Positions 10,591 to 21,425 are shown, counted from the stretch's first letter. The stretch is DNA of 64,000 nucleotides from Ilyonectria destructans (GCA_020740775.1 JAHEWK010000037.1:186001-250000); one strand, 5' to 3'. Notes: a model not told the origin generated them from the letters alone. A program made the numbers and translations.

Positions 10591-11223
10591 TGATACTCAG
10601 TCCACATCGCATTGAGCATCGAGAACTGCACTGGGCGAGAAAACTATGTACAGAAAAGGAGGCTCGGAAGACTTCATTAGTGATGTTGTACTTTTCGTAC
10701 AACACGGTTGTACATACATACGTACAAAAAGAAAAAGTACGTAAGTTACACGTTCTACGGACGCAGAATGAGAGTCCATGATATTCCTAATAAGGGAATT
10801 TGTGGGTCATATCGTACAAATACGGGGCTGTACAAAAACTCGGCTCGCTTAGCAGCTCAACGCACTCTGCCATTCTATCCCAATTGAAGGTTGTCAACCT
10901 AGCACCGATACACAAATGCAGACATTGAACAAAAGATCAGTGTAGATTGAGGACTAAAAACATGAGCTCCTCCCTATCTAAAAGGAGCGACGAAAGTCGG
11001 TCTCTTATACCTGTGTTCAGTCTGCCGATCTCATAGGCACCAGGCTGTTGCCTGTCGTTAGTGATGGTGTAGCGTTCACGCTGACCGTGAAGCTATTCAC
11101 GATGGTTGTGATCCTTGCCCTTGATAGATATCCTCCAACAGTAAGCGAAGGTCTCCGGAGCTTGACAAAGGTATTGCCACAAAGATGGCGCCCACCAATG
11201 CTAACGCTGCCTTCGTTTGGTGA

Positions 11224-13234
11224 CAGTTTATCGACCTCGGCCGCTCTAACTCCAAGAAAAGCAAGCGATACAGATGCCGTCACTGCCAGAAGGATTTTGC
11301 AGCGACCTCTATTGGGAGGCCGAAAGAGCATCTCGCTGCGTGTGAGAAATGGCAAGCCAAGCAGCGACAAGAGCGTCAAGCTCAAGAGAACGCTGGCTAT
11401 CTTCCCTCATATTCTGAAGCTATACAAAAGAAGATAACCGAGGTCGGAATTCAGCATATCTCGCAAGATGAGAGTCACAGTTTCGCCTATGATGCCGCCC
11501 CTTCAGCCTCTTCGAGAGCCGTCGTTGGCGTTATTTCTTCACTCGCATTAAGCCTGGCTGGAAGCCTCTTAACCGCGCCGTTATCACGAGAATTCTTCCC
11601 GACTTCTATCAGGAACTCTATGACGAGGTTTTCAAACGCATTATTAGCTCAGAATGGTTCAATATCATATTTGACGCTTCCGATAATACCTCGGGCCACA
11701 GAATCGTTAATATCTCGGTACAGCTACCAGACGGCCCAGCCTTCTACTGGAAAACGTTTGACACGGGAGACGAACAGCACACAGCGGAGAATTGGGTGAA
11801 GTTGATATGGGGAGAAATGCAGCAACTGTGCGGCGGTGATCTCTCCAGAATCAATTCTATCTGTACAGATACCGAAAATACGATGCGCTCTGTACACGAC
11901 TTACTAGGGAGATTCCCAGAGCTCTCACATATCAACTTCTCTCTATGCGATTCTCACGGCCTTCAGCTTCTAATCAAAGATATCCTTCTTCTTCCATTCT
12001 TTGAGGATCTCTTTAACAACGTCAGCACCCTTCTCACGTTCTTCTCACGGTCTAAATTACAATTGCAAAGATTGAGAATGTGCCAGCGCACGAGGTGGAA
12101 CGGAGTAACTCGCGCGCTGATCAGAAGGTACCGGTAAATCGCCAGCTGTGACTGAGAAATCACTATACTAACTCGCTCGTTCCGAATAGTGTAATTACAC
12201 GCTGGGGTTCAGTACAATTCTTTCTTCTCCCTCCTCCGTTCTCGAGACCCTGCCAGAGACTGGTCTATTCGAAAAGATGTACGAGATGAGCTGCGATCTC
12301 AACATTGCCCCGTTCTCCTACCCGAAGCGGTTCGAATCATCAAAGATAACAGCTTCTGGCTAAACTCGAGGCTGCGATCGCTGTGCTAAAGCCCGTGAAC
12401 CAATTTCAACACGCTTCCGAGGCTGATGGGGCGGGAATCGCACACGTTGTAAATCGCTGGCTGCAAATCAAAAGCAAATGGGCTGAGATGAGAGAGGCTG
12501 ATTAGTTTCCTGATATTCCGTGGGACGATATTAACGCTATATTCAAAGCCCGGCTTGATAAGCAAACGTACGATATACATTGGATCGCCGATGCCCTCCG
12601 GCCTGATACAACAGGCCCAAATTCGAAACTGCCGCCTAGCGTCTTTGCGCGCGTACAAGAGTATTTGCAGAAACAGCTGAAAAACGACAACGAATATCAC
12701 CGTGCCCTTTCCGAATTCACACACTTCCGAATGCGTACAGGCGGCCCAGACGGCTTATTTAATAAGCACAGCGCTGTATACGACGATGGCTTCAAGCCAG
12801 CAATGGCGTGGCAGTGCCTCCTCAACCAGGGCTCGATTCTGGCTAGAGTAGCTGTGAAGGTAACGAACACGCTTGCGAACTCCGTACCCTCAGAACGAAG
12901 TTTCTCTGCTATTAGTTTCATACATACGAAGGCTCGGAATCGGCTTACGCCCATGCACGCTGATATGCAGGCCTTCATTTTTATGAACGACCGCGTATTA
13001 GATCGCCTTAAGGATCAGAAGTACGCCCATAAAAAGCGCTGGGCGGATCTTGAGGAGAAGGACTGGAAAGAACTCGAAGATTCATATCTCGAGTTATTTG
13101 TGAATGTGCAGGGCAAGAAGGTCTGGATGGATGGCGTGATGGCCTCTACCAATGGAGATTTTGAGTGGGAGGGTGTATTACAGTCGACGGGTGATATATT
13201 GAGGGTTGGCACTGAGGTGGAATCAGAGGTTTGA
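11224..13234 (+). pseudogene. hAT transposase pseudogene
   Basis: A BED-type finger is readable near 11262-11350 (CRHCQKDF...HLAACEK), followed in shifting frames by hAT core text: a DAS/D-rich segment, LPDGPAFYWKTFDTGD, then CTDTENTMRSV and LCDSHGLQLLIKDIL (11790-11990), and RTRWNGVTRAL at about 12087. The C-terminal block ANSVPSERSFSAISFIHTK (12868-12925) is the hAT dimerisation region. Several frame changes and stops (around 11500, 12137 and 12140-12660) make it non-functional. Terminal repeats are not clear; TACAAATACG near 10815 and its complement near 13336 could be remnants. The leader before it repeats that at 6.4 kb. Confidence 0.75.
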
Positions 13235-14361
13235 GGTGGAATCAGAGGTTTGAGGCTAGAATGGCAGAAGAACAGGACCGTGAGAACCCTACTACCAGTA
13301 TTGCCTAAAATGGAAGGGGGGAATTTGTATGGTACGTATTTGTAAAACCCTATTGTACGTACGTACTATGGCTAAAATACAGTACGTACGTACATACGTG
13401 TACAATAAATTGCATCACTACCAGTCGGTCCTTACCAACCTGGATCACCCAAGCCATTACATATCTATCCACTCTTCGAAGAAACGCCGAAATAATGTGC
13501 TCAAAGTTAAGTAATGACCAAGTTAAACCGCATGAACCCCGCATCGGTGTCAGACATGACTGTCCGGATCACATCGTCCCTCCTTTGCCGCTCACAAATC
13601 CTATTCTGTTCCTCTGAGCAACGACGGTACGGAGGACGATTTCGTCCATCATTGTCGAAACGGTCTACAGTCGGATCCTCGAGACATAGAGCTGTTGAAA
13701 CAAAAATGGGGAAAAAAGCCGCGCAGAGGTGGACGAACAGCTCGTCAACCAATTTACGGCGCGTTCCTGCTCGGTGCAACTTTTCAGACCACCGCCTTTC
13801 TTCCTCGCTTTGGTAGTCAGATGGCGGCTCCGTGGCCGACAGTAAGGCGATGCCAGATACTAGGTATCGACTCTCTTCGAAAACTTTCCGACGTTATCCG
13901 GCAGGTGTTTATTAGCGCACTGGCTCAAACGAGCCATGTTGAGGGTCGTCGATCGCATTCTGGGAAACTTCAGAGTCGGGCAGACATGGCTATATGAATA
14001 TTCAAATAAGATCTTATATGAATATGCATGAATATATTCATATTCATATCTGTTGGATACGTAATTTGCTATATGCGATAGCATAAGGTATTGATCAAAA
14101 TGATATGAATTAAAAAGGTTGTCCCTCTCTTAATTGAGGGTTATAGAGGCCCTATTTTATACTCAAAGGGATAGGAATATCGCCACCAAAAATGAAGGTT
14201 GCCACCTATTGCCACTGGCTTAGCAAGCAGCTTCTAGTTGATTCCACATAGCATAGAGATGCATATTATGCCGCCACATGAGGTCTCAATCTAACATATG
14301 GTATATACCGCCAAGACTTGGTATGGTTTGTGTTGGAAGATGACCCTGTATTACAGATGTC
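13235..14361. other. Intergenic stretch with AT-rich palindrome
   Basis: No gene is supported. TACGTACGTAC runs occur near 13355-13398. At about 13993-14050 the words ATATGAATAT, CATGAATATATTC and ATTCATATTCATAT form overlapping inverted repeats that could extrude a cruciform. Confidence 0.45.
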
Positions 14362-14640
14362 GCCTTCAAAAGTCTTCGGCTACGCTAATGAACGCCACAT
14401 CCTTTAACCCCTGTAACTACTTTCCCATACATCACACGAGGATTGACTTACAGTAGGGTCTCTCCCTAATTCCTCTATAACCTTTGGGGTTACGGGGGAA
14501 GCTTATTTTTGAAGTACTGACTAGGACCTGCTATATTCTGATTGCGTTTAGTGGGTTCAAGTGTGCTCTAAGTACCCCTTTGTATTTATCCCTGGTGTGG
14601 CGTTGTTATTGCTTTTTCTTGACCGAAAACTTTTGAAGGC
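14362..14640. mobile_element. Candidate small MITE (18-bp imperfect inverted repeats)
   Basis: GCCTTCAAAAGTCTTCGG at 14362-14379 is matched by CCGAAAACTTTTGAAGGC at 14623-14640, one mismatch when inverted. The unit is about 279 bp with no coding potential. I cannot define a target duplication, so the family is open. Confidence 0.45.
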
Positions 14641-14992
14641 TTCCTCCGTACGAAACTGATAGATCGATATCATGACCTTAGTCAGAGGGGGTGTCAGAAA
14701 ACCCCTCTCTGACCAGCGGAGCCCAACAGGGCCCAAGCAATCATCAACATCATCATCACTGCTTTGAACACTATCCATTTGATCAAATTGACCGTAACAG
14801 ATCCAACAGTTTGAAGAAATCTCAATACCATGGTATTACCGGTATACCAAGTCATACCAGTAAGGCTAAAAATAGGCTAAAAATAGGCCAAATTGGTGGC
14901 GCTAGGCGGCTGGGTTATGGACTAAACTGGCTAGCGCCTCCTTAATGTCAAAATTTTCTCAGCTTAGCACCTCTGTTCGCCCCTCCACCACC

Positions 14993-15547
14993 CAGGGTTG
15001 GAAATCGATCGATCAATCGATTTGATCGATTCGATTAATCGATTCGATTTCGATTTCGATTGTATCGATCGGACCTGTCAATCGATAGATATCGATCGAT
15101 TAGAACCACTGCTCGATCGATATCGTATCGATTTAACCTTCAATCGATCGATTTGATCGTCGATCGGGTGGACTACAAATGAATCGGTGAGGTGCAGGGT
15201 AGGCTGCCCCGGATTCTGCCTCTGTGTGGATCGCAACCCGTTTGCATGTCCCACAAAGCACCCCTGGCAGGTGCTATTGGTGGAGCGTCGCTGCTGTTGA
15301 GTACTTTCTGAGAGGGAAGGCGCCCCACCACCTTCCTTTTTAGGATTCTGGAGCTTAATTAGGTCGTCACGTGAGACTGTCTTTGATCGATTCGATCGTC
15401 GATCGATTCGATTGCAAAGAACGATCGATCGATATCGATCGACTGAGAAGGCTGATCGATCGATATCGATCGATTGATGGTGACGATCGATATAAATCGA
15501 TCGATCGAGGGTCGTCAATCGATCGATACGATCGATTTCCAAGCTTG
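14993..15547. mobile_element. Non-autonomous member of the ATCGAT-wing hAT family, inserted in the transposase 3' end
   Basis: About 555 bp. The outer end is CAGGGTTGGAAATC; the end facing the transposase is CAAGCTTGGAAATC on the minus strand. The core (about 15180-15370) lacks ATCGAT repeats and matches, inverted, the core of the copy at 22147-23408, including a CACGTGA word and a GGAAGGTGGTGGGGCGCCTT block. It separates the transposase codons at 15548 from the tail at 18727. Confidence 0.8.
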
Positions 15548-18167
15548 GATATATGCCAGCTTTACTCCAGGAACGAAGGCACTGAGCCATGGCCACAATA
15601 TGGCGTCGCAGGCGAGATCTGAGTGGTGTTACCATCCTCCCGCAACTGCTGAAATCTCTCTCCGTTTCTGCTGAAGACGACGCGATAGTAAGAAAGTCAA
15701 CAGCCATATAAGACAACCGAGGAAAACGCACAACGCCGACGTCCCTCCACCAAGCAATTGGGTCAGCTTTGTATGCAGTGTTGTCCACCGGTGGCTCTGA
15801 TAGATACTGATCAAGCTCGTCCTGTGCTGGCAACGCGGCTGACTGCTTTGGTCCTTTACTCTGTAGTCCTTGAGAGTCAGGACGAGTCAATGACCGACTG
15901 AATGCCAGTCGGCGCTCAATATAGTCCAAGCCATTACTAGTCCCAGCTGCTGAAGCGGCATTACAGGCTACTTCATGAGCCATGTTCTTGTACTTCTCTT
16001 CCCAGACTCTTCTTAAGCTTCTCTCATAAGTCTTCCTCCATTCTGACGTCTGACGAGACGGCAGCTGGTTCCAAAGTTGCTCTAGAGTTCGCCATTTCTT
16101 ACACGGGTGGAATACAACTGCCGCTACGTAGGCGGTAGAGGTCAGCTTGCCGTAGTAGTCGTTCAGCTTCTTCCATCCGAGCTTGATGTAAATCTTCAAC
16201 AGCCGACGGGTCTTCGCATCCATGTCATCGAATAGGTGAACCTCTTCCATGATATGGTCGTCGTTCTCTTCGATTATCACCCCTTGGACGGCCAGCTCGA
16301 GATGGTCAAGAAGCATCTCCACCACCTGGAAGTACTCATCGAACCCTCCTGAAGTTGAGCGTTTGCCAGCAATACCCTCGCCCTGGAGTTGCTTTGACGC
16401 GACCTTGAATGGTTGAAGGATTTTCTGAAGCGCAGCAACAACCTTCCATTCCTCAAGAGAGAGTTTTTCTTTCAATATCGCTGGTCTGTCTTGTTCTTTG
16501 CCACCTTGGCTGACCCATCGTTCCTCGATGATGGAAATCATCCTGTTTAAGGCCGAACGTTTCAGCAGAGCGCGCGAGGCCATTGCCTCATCGGATTGCC
16601 AGCGTGTGCAGACGTTTTGAACCCACGCAAGGACAGGTTCGGTCGGGGCGGTTTGCCGTTGAGCTTCACAAAAGCCCTCTAGAAGTTGACTGCTCGTTCG
16701 AAGAGCAATGCCAATATTGTGTAGCTTGCCAAATGGCCCAAACTTGCGGTACTTGTCCACCTTCTCGGCGTTGATGATCTCAGGGACTTGGCACTCATCT
16801 TGGCTCTCTTCTGGGGCTGTCTCAAACTCCAAGTCTTCTTCCACGTTCGGCGTGCCAAAGTCGTCGTCCGTCCTCAGTTCATTGATGGCGTCGGACAACT
16901 CGCGCTGCTCGTCTTCTTCAGTCATAAAGTCCTTGTCGCCCCAATGCGCAAGCAGCTCAACAAAATTGTCTCTTTTGCTGCCATACATCATAGCCCTGAC
17001 TACCAGGTTCAGAAAATGAGGGGCACAGCGAATGCGACGCTCATCCTTGTCGAAATCGAACTCAGCGGCAAGTGCTTCTATAGCCGTATCATTATTCGTA
17101 GCGTTGTCAAGCGTGTAGTATCCGATTCTGAACCCGAATAACAGTTAACATTGTCAGTTTGCTGACCCAAGACGTGTTGACTATGGGTCTGTACCTCTCT
17201 TGAAGACCAAACGCGCATATTGTATCTGCAACTTCATCTGCAAGTGCTGCCCCAGTATGACGCTTCCTGAGAGCTGGCAAAGCCAAAAGGATTCTCCATT
17301 GTTTCCAATCTCGGTCGATAAAGTGGGCGTTGATACCAAGGAATGATATGTTTTGTCGGGAAGTCCAGCCGTCGAAAGTAAAATGAATCATGCTTCTCGC
17401 TCTGTGAAGCAGCATTTGAATTGGACCAAGAGCTCGGTTGTATTCGTTTGTTAGCAGATTCACAAGCGTCTTGCCGGTTGGTATCTGCCCTTCCTGAAGA
17501 GACGGGTTGTTGTAGAGAAGGACTCGTTTGAAGCGCTCAGAGTTTACGAGATTGAAGGGGAGGTTATGGTATGTAAGCCAGTCGAGCAGCAGCAGTTGAT
17601 TCATCTTCGGATCGAATAACGTCTGTAGATTGCCGAGAAGGGTTTGATCTCGAGGGTTTGTTGGGTCGGCGTGAAGCATATCAAGTATGTTTCGGTCTGA
17701 ACCTTCACTCCTGGGAGCTGGTCCTGCACGTTGTCTAGAGGGTGGCTGACTAGTTAGCAGGCATAATCGAACGACGTGGAGAGACGGCACGGAGGGATGG
17801 CACAAACCACGACCTTGTGCTCCTTTCTCAGATGTCGGACAATGCTCCCGGCAGTTGAAGCGATAAAGACGTAAAGTGTAGTCCTCAGCCTGTTACGAAG
17901 GAAACACCTCTCGCAAATCCATACGATCTTGTGCGGCTGAGACCTGTTGTCCTTCATTCTGAATCCGAATTGCCACCACCATGTCCGCTCTCGAGAAGAG
18001 TCGTGACATATCGTGAATCCAGGGAACCGCTCGAATTTATCAGTCGTCCAAGTGTTATAATCCGGAAACCTGCTGGGTGTATAGTTCGTTGAGGCTGAAC
18101 TGGTTGACGGCTCAGAAGGCGGCAGCGTTGAGGAGATATCATCGATCTCGTCATCAAACGAGTCCAT
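15548..18167 (-). CDS. hAT transposase, three exons, C-terminal tail displaced
   Basis: Exons 18167-17808, 17745-17195 and 17127-15548, with introns GTTTGT...GTCAG (62 nt) and GTACAG...TTCAG (67 nt). A BED-type finger lies near residues 74-105 (WICERC...HLRKEH). [16 protein letters not shown] and [17 protein letters not shown] carry the first two acidic positions of the hAT RNase-H-like fold; [20 protein letters not shown] and [15 protein letters not shown] are the dimerisation block. Joining the three exons to the 104-nt tail at 18727-18830 gives exactly 865 codons with a TGA end, which supports the model that a MITE and then an inversion moved the tail. As it stands the frame runs into the MITE repeats. 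I saw no nonsense codon before that point, so the inactivation may be recent. The start at 18167 gives MDSFDDEID; 18188 is an in-frame alternative. Confidence 0.8.
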
Positions 18168-18718
18168 GGCGATTGGAAATGCCCACAAACAGCCCAGAGG
18201 TCAAATCCCAGGTTGCGAGGCTAGTAAGGGTCGAATCTATGAAGTCTCGTCGGGCAAAGTTGATTGTGTTTGCGAACGGTCAGAGTCCATTGACCATACC
18301 TTGGCGGACCTGTAAGCGCGGAGAGAAAAGGAGACCATGGTGCAGGATAAGGTACAGTAGAGAATCCTCTGCCCCCTCAAATTGACTGCCCAGCCCCTTT
18401 CCTTTGAGTCATATCCCGTTCCGCACGTTCCGTTGTGGCTGCTTTGTGGCTTACAAGGGTGTTTTTGCAGACGCGTCCAGCGATGGAACCGCCGCGTATG
18501 AACTGCCCTACGCAACCTACCCGGGACACTTTCAATGTATGTGGCGATCGACGATCAAATCGATCGATTGAGGGCTGGATCGATACGATATCGATCGAGC
18601 GGTGGTTCTAATCGATCGATATCGATCGATTGACAGGTCCGATCGATACGATCGAAATCGAAATCGAATCGATTAATCGAATCGATCAAATCGATCGCTC
18701 GATCGATTTCCAACCCTG

Positions 18719-18830
18719 CATATATCAGCCAGCCCTTCCTCTTAGTCTCCTTGAAGGGGACAATTGGAGACAAGTACTTCAATTGGTGGGCAGGATCACC
18801 GTAGATAGGGATAATGAGGACCAGCATTGA
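18719..18830 (+). pseudogene. Displaced C-terminal tail of the hAT transposase
   Basis: After the 8-bp CATATATC, the plus strand encodes QPALPLSLLEGDNWRQ and further residues to a TGA at 18828-18830. Codon phase matches the break in the transposase at 15548 (GIY + Q). The ATCGAT wing of the element starts directly after the stop and ends at 19000. Confidence 0.75.
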
Positions 18831-19396
18831 TCGATTTGATCGATTCGATCGACGATCGAATCGATTTCAATTAGTGATCGATCGATATCGATCGACTGAG
18901 AGGGCCGCTCGATCGATATCGATCGATTGAAGGTGACGATCGATATAAATCGATCGATCAGGCCTCGGAAATCGATCGATACGATCGATTTCCAACTCTG
19001 TTTATTATCAACGGCACGTCTGGAGTGAGAAACCATCTTGAACAGAAGCACCAGATTGATCCCCAGAGTGGTGTCAAGAAACATAGTCCGACACGGAAGT
19101 CTGTACTGGGGCAGCAGAAGAGCGCGGCTGCTACCAATACCTTCTTCTGGAAAGACTCAATTGAAAAGTTCAAAGAGCTCCTAGTTCGTTGGATCGTGTA
19201 TTGCCACATTGCTTTCTTTCAATTGGAACACCAGTATTTCCGAGAACTACTATTCTTTTTGAATCCGGCACTTCTCAGCCATCTCCCAAAGGCAGCGAAA
19301 ACCATCCGAAGTTGGGTTATGGACGCCTTTCGGTCGAAAAAGCAACGGCTCAGGGAGGAACTCCGGCAGGCGCGGAGTAGAATCTCCATTTCCTTT

Positions 19397-19461
19397 GGGG
19401 AATCGAACCGAGAACCGACTATGCCACAAATAGTTGCTCCACCTATTGAGCTATATCTACC
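19397..19461 (-). pseudogene. trnH: Mitochondrial tRNA-His(GTG) relic, 3' end lost
   Basis: Minus-strand D stem GCTC/GAGC, anticodon stem ACTAT/ATAGT with loop TTGTGGC (anticodon GTG), and a T loop TTCGATT are intact. The 3' part of the T stem and the acceptor strand are replaced by transposase sequence, so the insertion boundary falls inside this gene. Confidence 0.85.
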
Positions 19462-19651
19462 TTATGTTGAAATACTCCTATTAATAGCTTGCGTATCCTA
19501 TATATTTTATTTTAATATTAGACAGTTAATACGTACTTAACAGAAGCACAGTGCTAGACCGGGTGTTTATTTTATATATTTATTTAATTAATAACCTTAT
19601 TACATAACACATACATAGCTTTTGTAGCAAGGTTGAAGCTATGAATTTAAT

Positions 19652-19723
19652 TATCCTGGAGAGATTCGAACTCACAATATTAAATACCAAAAATTTATGA
19701 CCTACCCATTGGTCTACAGGATA
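19652..19723 (-). tRNA. trnQ: Mitochondrial-type tRNA-Gln(TTG), NUMT copy
   Basis: 72 nt with perfect acceptor (TATCCTG/CAGGATA), D stem (GACC/GGTC) and anticodon stem (TAAAT/ATTTA); loop TTTTGGT gives anticodon TTG. The T stem GTGAG/CTCTC has one mismatch. It is well preserved but presumably silent in the nucleus. Confidence 0.85.
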
Positions 19724-19845
19724 GCTTTAGCTCTTATTTTCCCGCTGCTGGCTGTATTTCTATACAGAAAAAGAAAAAGACAGAACACACATAACTCTAT
19801 AACTAAGGTATATATAACTTAAAGAATAAATTATTATTATATAAT

Positions 19846-19928
19846 ATAGGTAGCAAGACTTGAACTTGCACGGCATTTATTCCATCCGAACCTAAATCGG
19901 ATCTGTCTACCAATTCCAACATACCTAT
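19846..19928 (-). tRNA. trnL: Mitochondrial-type tRNA-Leu(TAG), NUMT copy
   Basis: 83 nt with perfect acceptor ATAGGTA/TACCTAT, anticodon stem TCCGA/TCGGA with loop TTTAGGT (anticodon TAG), a long variable arm as expected for Leu, and T stem GCAAG/CTTGC with loop TTCAAGT. Confidence 0.85.
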
Positions 19929-20097
19929 TAATTTGTGTATCAAGACTTATACGGTATTTTATAGTATCCCTATAGCATAGCTTTATTTCACAGCACTATT
20001 TCATAGCACCCCCTAATAGCTTGCGCATACATATTGCTTTCATAGAAGCATACATACCTTAGGTAAGCAGCAGTATAACCATAATATACATTACTAT

Positions 20098-20315
20098 AGG
20101 ACTTGCAGGATCCGAACCTACATTTTAATGATTAAAAGTCATACGCATTCATGTTACGGCTCGTACAGTGTTACAGCGGACCGAGCCCTATAGTAGCTGT
20201 TATCTGCACCTGTAATTGCAAGCATTGTGATTATAGACTTACCTTTTGGCCAGACGGGCTATTAGGTGTAAAGCGAAGTGCAGATCGTTACAATTCACCA
20301 TTATACTAAAGTCCC
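20098..20315 (-). pseudogene. trnK: Mitochondrial tRNA-Lys(TTT) interrupted in its D loop
   Basis: The 5' piece (20315 to about 20297) gives acceptor GGGACTT and D-stem GTAT; the 3' piece (about 20143 to 20098) gives D-stem ATGC, anticodon loop CTTTTAA (TTT), T stem GTAGG/CCTGC with loop TTCGGAT, and acceptor AAGTCCT, which pairs fully with the 5' piece (one G-U). About 150 nt of unrelated sequence lie between them in the D loop. Confidence 0.75.
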
Positions 20316-20498
20316 TTACTGAATATAAAGCTGGAAATTTTAAGGCTGTACTCATATAAAGCACTTATTAAATATGTGCGCTAGCGCTATGAATTCAATT
20401 ATAGTGCTTTTATTATAGCTCTTATTTTCCCGCTGCAAGCAGCCTAAATATGGCCGCATGCTTCTAAAAAATACAGCATGAATATAACTTTTTTATGT

Positions 20499-20570
20499 GC
20501 TTGTGGTAAGACTCGAACTTACAACCTAAATGACTTCAGCATTTCGCTCTACCAATTGAGCTTCACAGGC
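20499..20570 (-). tRNA. trnF: Mitochondrial-type tRNA-Phe(GAA), NUMT copy
   Basis: 72 nt; acceptor GCCTGTG/CACAAGC with one mismatch, D stem GCTC/GAGC, anticodon stem AAATG/CATTT with loop CTGAAGT (GAA), T stem GTAAG/CTTAC with loop TTCGAGT. Confidence 0.87.
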
Positions 20571-20576
20571 TTATTT

Positions 20577-20647
20577 GGAGATATCAGGAATCGATCCCGA
20601 AATAATGATATGCAAAATCACAGTTTTACCAATTAAACTATATCCCC
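20577..20647 (-). tRNA. trnA: Mitochondrial-type tRNA-Ala(TGC), NUMT copy
   Basis: 71 nt; acceptor GGGGATA/TATCTCC, D stem GTTT/AAAC, anticodon stem GTGAT/ATCAT with loop TTTGCAT (TGC), T stem TCGGG/CCTGA. Only 6 nt separate it from the Phe copy, as in compact mitochondrial clusters. Confidence 0.88.
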
Positions 20648-21425
20648 TTATAACACAAAGAATAGCTTGCGCATACATACCAGGCAAGGCAAACTTATCT
20701 ATTATGTATTACATATAAAAGCTTTCTCTGGACTTCGCCAAACCCTTACGCTGTTCTTGGGGTTATCGCCATGTGGATCGACACTACCGGCAAGCGACAA
20801 ACTACCGTCTTGGGTATACGACGTGTGTATGGCGAACACACAGGCGAGGATATTGCGTCAGTTATTCTTGATTTGCTAAGAGAATATGGTGTTGGCGGAG
20901 ATCAGATTGGGTACTTCATGCTAGACAATGCCTCGTCGAATAATACCGCTGTTGAGTTCATACTCACGGAGCTCTGCCCATGGATGACGCCAAAGCAACG
21001 CCGCCATCGCCGGCTTCGTTGCTTGGGCCATATTATCAATCTCTGCTGCCAGGCATTCCTCATGGGTCGGGACTGTGAAAAGTATCTAGCGAATCTCGAA
21101 AAGCACTATCAACGCGGAGACTATACGAAGGTGGAAGAGCTCTGGAAAAGATTTGGGTGTTTAGGTCGCGCTTCACAACCTCGTACGATACATTAGGCTT
21201 ACCCCGCAACGCCGTGAGGAGTTTGCTGCAATAATTATCGGTGGAGATCTCGCCGAATTCGATAGGCTCGAGCTTATCCAGAACAACTCTACACGTTGGG
21301 ATTCGTGGTTTCATTCAATTACACGGGCATTGAATGTTCGGGAACGTTTGGAGATCTTCTCAGCCCGCCATGTCTCAGAGATCTGCCATTCCCCGAACGC
21401 GACGACACTCCCCGTCTACGGTAAG

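Larger units (their letters stand above)
14993..19000 (-). mobile_element. hAT element with ATCGAT-repeat wings, internally rearranged
   Basis: Left end CAGGGTTGGAAATCGATCG and right end complement CAGAGTTGGAAATCGATCG are hAT-type termini. Each is followed by 150-200 bp made almost wholly of ATCGAT/GATCGA units. Between them lie a MITE of the same family (14993-15547), the transposase gene (minus), its 5' region, a second wing (18548-18718) ending in CCAACCCTG, and the transposase tail on the plus strand (18727-18830). An 8-bp duplication, CATATATC, occurs next to the MITE (15548-15555, minus) and next to the tail (18719-18726), so pieces once adjacent are now 3.2 kb apart. The outermost 8-mers (CCACCACC, TTTATTAT) do not match, implying another break. 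Confidence 0.8.
19397..20725 (-). other. Nuclear mitochondrial insertion (NUMT) with tRNA cluster A-F-K-L-Q-H
   Basis: A 1.33 kb AT-rich block contains six mitochondrial-type tRNA relics, all on the minus strand, in the order Ala, Phe, Lys, Leu, Gln, His. That is part of the conserved tRNA run found downstream of the large rRNA gene in Sordariomycete mitochondria. The left boundary cuts trnH inside its T arm, directly after transposase codon TTT (19394-19396); the right boundary is at transposase codon CTC (20726-20728). Spacers hold repeated words: AATAGCTTGCGCATACATA near 20015 and 20662, with a variant near 19482, and CTCTTATTTTCCCGCTGC near 19731 and 20419. Confidence 0.9.
19001..21425 (+). 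pseudogene. Second hAT transposase, split by a mitochondrial insertion
   Basis: The N-terminal part (19001-19396) gives the end of a BED finger (GTSGVRNHLEQKH) and an Arg-rich helix ending RISISF. The frame resumes at 20726 with LWTSPNPYAVLGVIAMWIDT, the typical next hAT motif, then YFMLDNASSNNTAVEFIL and LRCLGHIINLCCQAFL. The two sides are in phase, one codon being lost between them. A +1 shift at about 21165 moves the frame to LVRYIRLTPQRREEF and NNSTRWDSWFHSITRAL. The 3' third, with the dimerisation block, is missing after about 21425, and the 5' end is cut by the neighbouring hAT. It is therefore an old, multiply broken copy. Confidence 0.8.

Noticed and set aside
14993..15547. CRISPR-like or satellite array from the ATCGAT repeats
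   Set aside because: The units have no spacers, the organism is a fungus, and the arrays end in hAT termini with a target duplication.
15078..16991. A 637-codon frame continuing past the transposase into DRSIDIDR-type repeats
   Set aside because: The last ~150 codons are translations of the MITE's ATCGAT repeats; the real protein frame ends at the insertion.
19397..20725. A cluster of working nuclear tRNA genes
   Set aside because: D arms, anticodons and gene order are mitochondrial, one gene is split and one truncated, and the block interrupts a transposase.
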